From JBNLBT01 sp050303435 (GTDB taxonomy: Bacteria > Pseudomonadota > Gammaproteobacteria > Xanthomonadales > Marinicellaceae): 19,846 nucleotides of DNA. Below are positions 4,877-16,800 of the stretch, piece after piece (the stretch's first letter is position 1; each line of letters begins with the position of its first letter). Position numbers and translations under genes: made by a program. The notes below the pieces were generated by a model. The model did no database searches. It had not been told where the DNA came from and saw only the letters and a program-made list of their open reading frames with translations. The DNA lies in assembly GCA_050303435.1 (NCBI GenBank), contig JBNLBT010000063.1, positions 1-19,846 of the forward strand. Reading direction: 5' to 3'.

Positions 4877-7800
4877 TTATTTTGGATTCCAGAGGTAACG
4901 GACTTGATTTTTAACGTCTTGCAACAGCACCGGGGCTTGAGCGGTGTTGGCTATTTGCTGGAATCGAATCATGTGCATCATCATCACCTGACTGCCGTCC
5001 TTGATTCTGAACACCAGAGAATGAAGTCCGGTGTATTTGGCGCTGTCAAGTGATTCTGCGCACAAAAAGTTGCAGTCAGTCGTGGGCGGTTGTTCGACAT
5101 TGCTGCTGTCAAACAGGTTGGGTGAATCCGCTGAAACCTCAAGATCGGTCCATTTGTTCCACCCGAACCAGGAGGATTTTTCCACCTGATAGATGGCCAG
5201 ACCGATGATGTTGTTGACGCGGCCGCTGTTCATTTTCTCGTCCTGATCCATGCTTTGCCGGAGCGCATCAAATGCTTTTTCCGTGGCGTTCTTTTCATGC
5301 TCTGACAGGCGTTCATAGTACGCATCGTATTTGGCTTTGTGGCTGTCCTGTTCGATTTTTTCACCGCGGTAGATCACCTGGTTGAACGCCACCCTGAACG
5401 CCGCACTCATCGCGCCGTTGGCAAACTTGCCCCCGGTCAGTTCAGACACCAGGCCTTGTAAAATCGCGTTGGCAACGATTTGTTTGGCAATGTGTCCGGA
5501 TCTGAACACGGGCAGTTTACCGATCTGCTGAGACATGAATGCAGAGGCGAAGCCGTGACCGAATTTGCCGCCGTCGATCTCGGCGCTGACGCCGCTGACC
5601 ATTGAATGCGCGAAGATCCTGGAAAATGAATGTTCGCTGCCGATGCCGCCCATGCCGTCAAAACCGTGGCCGATGCCAAAGGTCACGGCCGCCACGATGC
5701 CGCCTTTGAGTGCGCCTTTAAGGTTGCCCGATGAAATCGCACCAACCGCGGCGCCGCCGACCACGGTGGTGATCAATGCCTGGCTGGCGTAGCTGGCGGC
5801 CATGGCAAAAAAGCCCGCGCCGCTGCCACCTAAGGCGGCGGAAATGCCGCCCAACGCGGAGTAGGCACTGGAGGTCGCCATCAAGGCGCTGGCTGCGCCG
5901 GCCGTCCACACGCTGACGGCGATGGCCACCGGCATGCGCCACCAGCCTTTGCGCAGGCGCGAGTAGCCGCTGGGGTCGGTGTAACTCAAGGGGTTGTTCA
6001 TCACGTAGCTGTAGCGGTTCAGGCTTTGCGTGCTGAACGGGTCCTGGATGATCGGGTCGGCTTGCAGGAAGCGGCCGATGATCGGGTCGTAGATGCGCCC
6101 GTTCATGTGGATGATGCCCACCTGGTCGAAGTGTTCGTGTCCGGTGAAGCCGCGGTTGGTGGTTTCGTCGATCTCCTGGCCGATGGTGGCCCAGGGATCC
6201 GGATACCACCAGTACACGTGCGGCGAGCCGGCCAGCGGCGGCCGGCGGCGTTCACCCCAGGCGTTGAAGCTGAAGCGCTGCACGTTCTGGCCCTGGCGGT
6301 TGACCACGGTGTGGGTGGAGCCCAGGTGGTCTTTGAGCAGATAGTTCAGGGTCCAGTCGCGCCGGTTCTCGACGTGGTCGCTGACTTCAATGATCAGGGT
6401 GCCCAGCTGGCGCTTGACCCGCACCGGTTTATTCAGTTCATAGATGTATTCCACCGAACCCAGGTAATGGGTCACTCGATTGGCCGTCTCAGTGCTGGCG
6501 TGATCGGTGCGGCGGTAGCGCGATCGCTCGGCGTCATAGCTGACCTCGGAGACGTGGTCGTTGGCTTCGATGCGCGTGACCTTGTCGTAACTGCTGTAAA
6601 TATATCTGGAAGTCAGCTGATCCAGATGATTGCGCATTTCCGTGACATTGCCGCGTGAATCGTAGATGTATTTGCGCGTTTTGGTGACGTTGCCGGGCGC
6701 CGCCTGTGTGACCGCGTGCGGTTTGCTCGGATGCGCGTAGGTCAAGTTCCAGCCTTGCTTTTTGGTCAGGTTGCCGGTTTCATCGTACTGGTTGATCGCG
6801 TACGGACTCAGGTTGGGGTCGGCCGGATTGTTGCCGTGGTCGCTGGCGTCTCGGTGCACCTGAATCAAGCGATTGAGGTCGTCGTAGAAGAACACCTCGT
6901 TGACCGCCTCCTGCGCGGAGCCGTTGTTGATCACGTGGTCGGTGCGGCGAATCAGGTTGCCGATGGGATCAAAAGCAAAGGACATTTTCTGCGTCTCAAA
7001 ACCTTGACTGTCATGGCTTTGTATCGATTGCAGCAAGCCGTTGGATGCCTGGTACACACGCGTGGTTTCGAACGCGCCGTTGTGGCGTTCGTGCACCACC
7101 TGGCCGCGTTGATCGACGTTCAGTGCGCGGTAGTATTCCTGCCCGAACAGGCCGTTTTCGGCGTCGCGGATCACCGACTGATAGCCGTAGTCGTTGTACA
7201 TGAACTGCAGGCCCGGGTGGTGGCCGACCTGCGGATTGACCGCATCGTCGGCGGCATCGAACTGCTGGAACACGCGCCCGTGCTGATCAAACACCGTGCG
7301 GCTGACGTAGGTGGTGATCGCCGGCGCGGCGGGATTCTGCTGATCATCAACGGTGGTCAGTGTGCGGTCAACGCGGCCAAAGGCGTCGTACAGGTATGTA
7401 ACCGTCTTGGCCACGCCGTGCGAGCTGTACTGCCCGCGCACGTGTTCGCGCCGCAAACGACCCAGCTGACCGGCATCGCCGATGCTGTCGTATTCCCAGA
7501 TGCTCAGGGTGCCGTCGGCGTCCTGGCGGAAGAACATGCGGCCGTTGACGTCGAACCATTGGTTGACCCGGGTGCTGGCGGCGTAACCGATCTGGTATTG
7601 CTCCACCAGATCACCCTGGGCGTTGTAAATATAGGCCCAATCGCCCTTGTCCGGGTCATTCATGGAGGTCTTGCGGCCCAAGGCGTCGTAGCCCATGGTG
7701 ATGGTGATCGGCTGGTTGTTCAGGTAGCTGGTGGTATCAACCAGATTGCCGTAACCGTCGTATTCGTACTCAACCACTCCGCCGTCGGCGTCGTGTGCGG

Positions 7801-10800
7801 TCAGTATGCGGCCCGCTGCGTCGAAATCCTGGGTCGTGGTTTGCCCCTTGGAGTTGGTGGTGCTGATGCTCAGTCCCGCGTAGGCGGTGGTGGTGATCAC
7901 GTCGTCCGAGGCGCCCGGAATGCTGCCCACCGGCGGCATCGGGCTGCCCAGCAGCGGCGCGTGGTTTTCCCCCCACACGTCGGGGCTGTCGATCAGCACC
8001 ACCCGATCCAGCGGACCGAACCAGGTGCGCGTCCAGTACAGTGGCGAGATCAACTGGCCCAGGGCGTTGCGCACGTGCGGCTCGGACTGCCTGACGGTGC
8101 GCCCCATCAGATCGTATTCGGTGTCGGTGGTCTGCCAGTCGCCGTTGAAATTCTGCACCTGCGCGCGCACTTCACGGCCCAGGGTGTCGTAGTACTTTCT
8201 CGACGTCGGCGCGCCGGCCGCGGTGGCAATCACCACCCAGCTGGAGCCGGCGGGGCACTTGTACAGATCGGCCTCTGTGCCTTCGCACCAGCGCTTGGTG
8301 GTGCGACTCATGGCGCCGGTGTTATTGGCCGAGGCCTGCGCCTCACCAAAATACCCATACACCGTGCGTGTCAGCGGCCCATTGGTTTGTGCCACCATGC
8401 GCGGGTTGCCGTAGATGTCGCGCACGGCGCCACCGGCGTATGGATCGGTGGACACGGCGTGCGTGGAATACGGATCAACCAGGCCTTGATTCAACACCGT
8501 CACCGGGTTGCCGGCGGATTCAAGAATGCCCGTCAGTGAAGCATCAAACAAAGGCGTCACCGTGTCGTTTCTGACCAGCACTTTTTTAGTGTCCACGTAT
8601 TCCTGCCACTCGCTGTCATACACGGTCTGGCTGAATCGATGGATGTACAGTGGGTCGGTGTTGAAATGCAACACCGGCGTGCTTTTACAGGCGTTTTCAC
8701 TCAGATGGCTGGAGCATTGATGCGTGTATTCTTTTTGTCCGAAATCATCGTAGACGTGCATGATGCGCAAGTATTGATGCACATCGCCGTGCACGATTTC
8801 CTGCGTCAGCAAGCCGGTGGCCGGGTCGTATCTGAACTCCGTTGCACGGCTTTGTTCGTCGTACGCACCATTGGCTTTCACCCGGCCACTGGTCACAGTG
8901 GTGAGCTCAAGCCGTCCGAGGTACCATTGATTCACGTCGTCGTTGTAGAGGTTCACTGTGCGCTTGTATTCCACCAGCTGGGTGTTGTTTTTGTCATCGG
9001 CGCACACCGAGGCCGAGGTTTGCGCGCCGATGGGTCGCGCGGTGTTGCCCTTGCACACGCGGCTTTCGGATTCACTGAGATTGCCGTGCAACGCATCGCT
9101 GTTGGTGTAGATGAAATCGTTGATCAGCACCTTGTGATCGGACAGCGGATTGAGCACATCGATGCGGTATTTTTGTGCTGCGGCCGGATCGCCCTCAAGA
9201 TTCAGCTGTTTGGATTTCTCATAGCTGCGTTTGAGGTACGGAAACAGCGTGGCGTAGCCGTTGGCCAGCACCTGACTGTGGGTTGCGTACTCGTTGTAAC
9301 TTTCAGACAGAATGCCCGCGCTGTGTTCACTCAGCGTCTGCGCCGGCATGCCAATGTACGGGAAGTCCTGGCGGTAATCGCTGCGCGTCAGCACGTCGTG
9401 GTACGGGTCGTAGGTTTCAATCGCGGCAAAACCCAGCGAACCGCGGCCGCCGCCCTGAATCTTCAGGCCTTCGTAGCTGTAAAACACTGTGGTCATGTCG
9501 TTTGGAGCACCGGCGGTGGGCGCGGTTTTGGACACTTCGCTGACCAGATAGTAGGGCGAAAAGAGGTCAAACACCGGCGAGCCCTGGCCGTAGTTCAGAT
9601 CGACGAAACTGCCGTTGTGCCGGTTGTACACGTCGGCATTCGGCTTCGTGGCCGCGGTGTAGGCCACTTCAATTCTGGATTGCAGCCCATTGCCACCGAT
9701 CTGGTGATCCACCGCGGTGATTTTGTTGCGCGTGCCCCAGGGTTTGCTGCCCAGGCGCACGAATTGCCCGTCGTCCCAGTTTTGACCGTCTTCATTGTAG
9801 CGTCGCAACACCTGGAACAAATCCACGTGGCCATCGCCGTTGATGTCCCACAGGGCGTTGTTGTAATCCTGCGGCTGACGGTTTGAATGGTGGTCCCAGG
9901 CCAGAATGTTGGTGCTGACCGGGCTGAGATAGCCAAAGGTATTGTTCGGCAACAGGCCATATTTGTACAATTCGTACATGACCGATTGATGCCCATTTTC
10001 GGTGACGTTCTCAGGCACCAGCACGTCCAGATCCCCGTCCAGATCGTAATCAATCAACTGGGTCAGGTATTTGCGTGCGCAGGCGTTGTGGTCGTAGTTG
10101 TCGCGGTCACTGGCTCTGCAGACGGTGAAACCGTCCGTTGCGACCGTGAGTCCAGTCACAATGGACAAGCTCGGGCCAAACACAAGGCGTTCAAAGTCCA
10201 CATTTTGTCCCAGTGTGGAAAACATGTGAGCCTGATCGTCCACTTCACCCAGATTCAGTCGGTAGTTCAACGAACTGTTTGTGGCGTGGTAGACCAGATC
10301 ACTCAATCCATCGCCATTGATGTCTGTCAGACTGACACCGCGACCCGCTTCATTGATGCCCTGACACGCGGTTGAATTGAGCCCATTGTCACCCAGACAA
10401 CTGTGCAAATTCGGCTGGTCATCCGGCGCGTAGTCCGATTCCGAAGCATTGGACACAATGCCGAGACGCCCGCCAAATTTCAGATTCACCTCTCCAGTGA
10501 TCGGATCTTTGTCAAACAACAACATGGCCTTGAATCGGTGCTCGCATCGGCCAAAGTCATCAATGCCGCCCAAAATTTGTCCGTTGTCTTGCACTGGATC
10601 CAATGAATCCAGACTTGTATAGGCACCCTCAGGCACGGCATTGGCCGGATCAATGTCCACGGGCCCTTCCGGATCGTCCTCAATGCTGAAATGCGCCGTG
10701 CAATTTTTTGTCGATGAATACACGTATTTATAGGAATACAGGAAGTCATTGTAGCCATCGCCGTTGAAATCGGTGGCGGCCGCTTCAATCTTGCCTGCAC

Positions 10801-13800
10801 TGATGGAGCCGACGATGTTTAAACCGTCCCACGTGGGTTCTTTCATGCAGGGCCGGGCGATGTAACTGTTGTCCGGCAATTTGACATTGCAACGCAAGTC
10901 CACCGGTTCCAGCTGTGCCGTGTCAATCTCTATGAAATAGGAGCCGCTGTTCACCGGCGCATAAAAACGCCCTTGCGCACCGCCGGTGGCTTGCCCGGTG
11001 AGCAGTTGCATGGGGTACAGTTTGTAGTTGTATACCGTGGCGCCGTTGACGTTGCGCTCGGCCAGTGTCAGCAAATCCGGCACCCCGTCGGAGGTGTAAT
11101 CAACAAACGATGCACCGGCCTTTTTGTGATACAGGCGGATGCCCAACGGGTGCGGAGCCAATCCGCTGCAAGACCCCAGATTGTTGAGACACAACTGGGA
11201 ACCGTTGGAAAAATAGACGTGATAGTCATCTTCCAGATCACCCAAACTGTCGTCGCGTTTGGAGGTCAGCAGGTCTTGGTAACCATCGCCATTGAAATCA
11301 TAGACAAACCATTTTTCTGCATTGAAAAAGTCGCTGCCGACTTCATCCGCATGAATCGGTTGAATGCCGGTGTCGCACATGCGATCAAAATACCCGCCAT
11401 CGGTCGGTGTGCCCATGTTTTGACACGACGCGCCCTGAACATTGATGTGGTCGGAATTGCCCACAATCCAGTAAAACGCATCAACGTCTTCCTCAAGCCA
11501 GTTGCCGTCGTCGTATCTGTGAATGAAAATCAGCTCCATGATGCCATCGCCATTGATGTCGATGGGTTTGTAGGAACCGTGACCCATTTTTTTCATCTTG
11601 CCAATGTCCGCGCCGTTGAACTGATCGGCCAGCGCGTTGGACAAGCCCACGCGGGTGTCCAGGTGATCCCATTCAAAGGCCACCGGGCGCAGACACACAC
11701 CGCCGTCGTTGACGCAGGTTTGCGCCGAGGCCAGTCGCATCACCCCGGTGGGATTGCTGGCACTGCCCGGCAAATCGTAATTCAGTTTGAGGTGACGCAC
11801 CTCTTGTAAAGCCGCTCCGCCTGAGTTGTTTTGCCGGATCAACGTTGAAACGTTTTGCAAATAGCGGTGGGCTTTGTATTCGGTGCCGATGCCGCGGTGG
11901 TGCATGGCGTCCACTCGCGCCGGCGCGTCGCTGTTATACGCCCCGGAATAGTTGAAATGAATTTCATAATGCGGCGATTCCCCGGCTTCCAGATTGCTCC
12001 AGCGCACGCGGCTCAGATAACTCTGCCCATCGCGGGTGTCGTAGGCGAAATGAATGCGGTTGGGCGTGGTCACGCGGTCGGCCACTTCGGCCAGCAGCCA
12101 GGTGTGCACCGCGCCGTTGGTGGCTTTAATTTGCGCGCCGTCGCTGTTGTTCACCGGAAAAATGGCGCCGGCCTTGAAGGCGTCATCCGGCGCACCGAAC
12201 AGCCAGCGCTCGCCGCTCTTGGTGTACACCACAAAGGACCGCGGACCGTTCGGATAGTTGACGTGTTTTTCCGCCACGATGCGGCTGAAATTGTTGATTT
12301 CTGTGCGGTATTCAACCTCGGTGGCGCTCTCGCTGACCACAAACAGGCGCGCGCCGTCGAGACAGAACACGTCGTCCCAATTCAAGCGCACCGGCGGGTA
12401 CACAGTTAAACCCGGGTCGTGTTCTCTGGAACGCAGGCAGCGCGTGATGGTCGATGTGCCGTTGATGTGCCAGCCCATGCCGGCCACGCCGTTGCCGGCG
12501 CTGGAGTTGTAGCTCAGGCCCAGCTGTGGCGCCAGTCCACCGCGCCCTTTGGGGGCAAAGATCGGCAGGTTGTAATTGGCGTTGCCGGATTGATCCACGT
12601 CGAACGCGCCGGCGGTGACACCGACCGCGTCGCTGTCCGGATCCACGCCAATCAGGCCCATTTTATTTTCAATCAGCGGCGCCGGTTCGGCCGCTTGCGG
12701 CGTCTGGTTGTTCAAACAGGCCGTTTCTGTGCATTTCACAATTTGCAGAATTTCGGATTCAGCGATCGGCACCGTGGCGCCCGGCACGTCGTAGTTGTCC
12801 TTGTGCAATTCAAACTGATACTCGCCTTCCTCGTTGATGAAACAGGTGTGTCCGATGGTCACGTATTCATTCAACGGCACGCCCGGACAGATGTCATCCA
12901 GCGGTTGTAACGCGCTCCAGGCGGTCGCCGAATTGATGCGGTGACGGAAGTACGGCACGATGTCCGGGAAAAAGTCGTCGGTGAACCAGGTGAATTTGAT
13001 CTGGCAGTCATTCCAGGCGTTGGTGTTGGGATCACACACCGTTTCGCTCTCGTCTTCGTCGTTGATGAAAAAGCGGATGTCGTGGAATGAGGCGAATTTA
13101 TGCATGGTCACCAGATTGTTTGTCTGCGCGCCGTTGGTCGGCCGCGCCCCGATTGATTTGAGCAGTGTGCGGGTGAGTCCGTCTTCCGTGAACGAACTGT
13201 TCAAATTCAACCAGAATCCACTCTCGGTGTACTCAGGTCTGGCGATGAAATTGCGTCCGCCTTCACCGACGAAGACCAGGTTGTCAATTTCACCGTCGCT
13301 GTAGGGTGTGTTGGCCAATGGGTTGAAACCACGACTGACGGTCATGAAGGTGTTCACTTCATTGGGTCGGTGCACGTAATCGTCGTAATACCCGGCACCA
13401 GGGACTACGGGCGAACAGTTGCCCACGCCGGTTTTGCAGGTGTGTGCCTGCACCCAGATGGGATCGCCTTGGGTGTCGAACATAAACACTGTGCTGACCT
13501 CCAGATAATGGCTCAGCCACACCAGCCAGGACAGGGTTTGATCCCTGCTGCCGTCAATGTTTTGCGGCGCCCAGCCTCCGGAATAGTGGTTGGCGTTGTT
13601 GTCGGTTGGGTCAAAATTGGTGTCAATAAGACGGATGCCAATGTCCTCAAGTAAAAATTGGTACTCGTCCTGAGCGACAGAATAATCGCTGACCGGATCG
13701 AACACGGTGGCGACGTTGTCGGGGTCATGCACACTCAGGGTGACACGCACGTGTCGATTGTCCGTCTGATCAAAAAAGACGCGCAGATTGCCGACGATTT

Positions 13801-16800
13801 CATGCGTCACGACGTCGTTGTCTGTGTCGTATGACTTCAGTAAAAGATCGCCCTGAAAATGTTCGCCCAGGTTGTTTTCATTGGTTTGCACCATATTCGA
13901 GATGAACCAGGTCGGGGTCCAGACACCGTCCACTTGTTTGTAGGCCATCCAGTAGGCAACCAGGTCATAGGACCGGCCGTAGTCCCCATGCACCGACGGG
14001 TAACGCAGTTGGCTGGCCCAGTAAAAAGACCATCCGGTGCCAGCCTGATCCGGGTTCCACCAGTGCCCGGGTTTGAGATCGCCCGGTCCGCCGATGATCG
14101 GATTCAATACCACCGGCGCCGCCGCCGGGGCCGCCAGTTCATCGGCGGGATCATCAAAATCGGCGAAGTAGACCCAGCTGTGGTCGTTGGATGAAGCGTA
14201 GCCGCCGCAACCGGCGCCATTGACGCAGGGACTGATGCGCCAACTGCCTGTGGGCGGACCGATCACGGTGGCCACGTCGTTGACATTCAGCGAGACTTGT
14301 CTGAAGTCATCGCAGTATTCAGACAGGTCGTAGTCGCCTGAAGCGCGGTAATCGATCTTGATTTTTTTATGGTGAGATTCGACCGTGGTGCCATTGGCTC
14401 CGTAAACGACGCAGCGTGAATTGGTGTGGTGGTCGCTCTCCAGCCAGAAATAATCCGGTTGCTGGGACGTGGTGTTATAGGACCAGCGAATGCCGAATTT
14501 ACCGGCGTTCTGATACCAACCGTCGGTCAACAACTGGTTGTAGGTGCCCACGTTGGTGTTGCGCTTCATTGCCCAGTTGTAGCCGGCGCTGTCCGACGGC
14601 GCGGAGCAGCGGTCGCCGTTGACGCGATCGCGCACACAGGCCTGCAGGGTGAATCCGTAGTTGCCTTTGGCCAATCGATGCAAGTCCAGTCTGCCGGAAA
14701 AATCTTCGGTGTAATACACCACAGGTTTTGTAATGAAATTATTGTGGTGGTACCAGAACGGCGCGCTGGCCGATCCGTAGGGCTGAATTTCATTGATGCG
14801 GATGTAGTCCACCACTTCGCGCAGATCGTCGAGATCCAGTGTGCCGGGCGGTTGCACGTCGTCGGGTATGGACATCATCGCGTAGCCGGGCATTTCCCAT
14901 TGCAGGGTGAAATGGGTGCCCACATTCACGCTGGGGTTGGCCAGGATGATTTGCGGTTGCGGCAATTCTTCAGCGGCCAATGGCGCTTCCACAGCCAAAT
15001 GATGCGGCAATGAACAACCCACGGCCTGGTGGCAGGCGCGCACGCTGAAATCGTCACCGATCACGGCGTTGCGGCTGATCGGCTGCGAGATCCAGCCAAG
15101 TTTCAGATGGCCGCCGTTGACGGGCACGTGCTGCACGTACGAACCGTCAAAGCGATCCTGAATTTCAAAATAATCCGGCCGGCCATAGGTTTCATTGAAT
15201 GTGTCCAGCGGGTAATGAACGGTGAAGCGGAAGGATTTGTTCTGCGGATCGCTGATGTCCCAGGTTGTGTCCACCTGGTCAGGGCGCGTTAATCCCGCCG
15301 CAAACACAGCATCCATCAAAGCCGCCGAACAACCGTAGGCCGAACACAATTGCAGCGTGTATTTGACCGGCGTCAGATCGCGCACGTGGTGTCGATCGCC
15401 GTCACCGAGGGAGACAAAATACTGGTCAATCAGCACGTCCTGCGCATCGAAGGCCTGGATCTGGGTGAATTCAACGCCGGCCAATTGCAGCAAAGCAGGG
15501 TCCGGGAAATCCCAGGCAAAATAGCGCACCGAATCTTCCGTGTCTTCAAACACTGAAAAGCCCAGGGCCGAAGGCACCGGCACCGAAGTCGGCGACAAAT
15601 CCACCAGCACCGGCAATGCGCAGCCCTGATCGTCGCGACAGGCCGAGATGGCAAACGCATCCTGCGGATGGGTCGCGCGATCCAGCACGGGCGAGGTCCA
15701 CGGCGACAAATTGCTGCCACCGACCGGCATCACCACCGCTGTGCCGGTGGGCACGCCTGCGTCTATCGGCATCAATTCAAAGCGCTCCGGTTTTCCGTAC
15801 ACGCTGTTGAATTCAGTGTCAGGGTAGGTGAAGCTCAGTTCAAACTGATCGCCGCCGTTGAGCCAGTTGACCTGCGCGTTGTCCACCGAAGTCAAACCCG
15901 TTTCAATCACCGATTGTGTCAGCTCATACCCGCAACGTGAAGGCGTGCAGGCCAGCACACCGAAAGTGACCGCGTCCATTGCGTACACCCGCAGTGATTG
16001 CTCGGTGGCCCCCAGCGGCACCTGACCTGAAGCAATCAGATTGTCGTTGACGTCGTACGCGCGCACCTCGTGGTGCGTCACGCCCCAGCGGTTGTAGGTG
16101 TCGCCGCTGATCACCGCGGCACGAATTTCCCAGGTGACCAGTCGACTGGCGGATGCCGCGTCTGCAAACACAGACACATTCTTCACCGGGTCCATCAGGC
16201 AGTCATCGGCGGGTTGAAAATGCACCGCACCAATCTGGGTCAGGCAATTCGGCAGGCCGACAATGGCGCCCGCCACCGAATAGTCCGTCAATGCCGGCAC
16301 CACACCCTGGGTGGCATTGTCCATGGCGCGGTAATGGCCGTGACACTTCATGTCCGTGGCGCCGGACATGTCCAGCCAGTGCGGCCGGTACAGTTCCGTG
16401 TGCAAAGGCTTGACCCGTTGCATCGAGGTGTTGCCTTGCAGGCTCAAGTATTGAATCGGCGGGCGTTTGCTGCCGGAATCCACGCCGGTCATTTTGCTGT
16501 TGTTGGCGCTCAGTGCGCACAGACCGGCAAAGCCATTGACCTTCAGTTCACCGTTCAAGTGCGTGGTGTCGTTGAGCATCAAATACGCCAGGTTGTTCAC
16601 CGCGGAAAAGGCGTTGACGTCGTTGAGAATGTGTCCGGAAAGATCCAGAGTCGACACCGATTCACCGGACAACTCACTCAACAGGCTGGCCTCGAAGGAG
16701 CTCACCTGCGGCAGCAACGGATCGCGGCTGAGATCCAGTGCGACAAGGTCCCGGTCGCGCAATCCACTGTTGTTGACAATCAGGTTCAAACCGTTGGTCG

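Noticed and set aside
6716..8539. A 607-codon open frame on the plus strand, with other long ones at 8639-9886, 10973-11809 and 16070-17332.
   Set aside because: They lie antisense to the giant gene and have low-complexity Val/His/Gly/Arg-rich translations without family motifs. They arise from the GC-rich codon pattern of the real gene.
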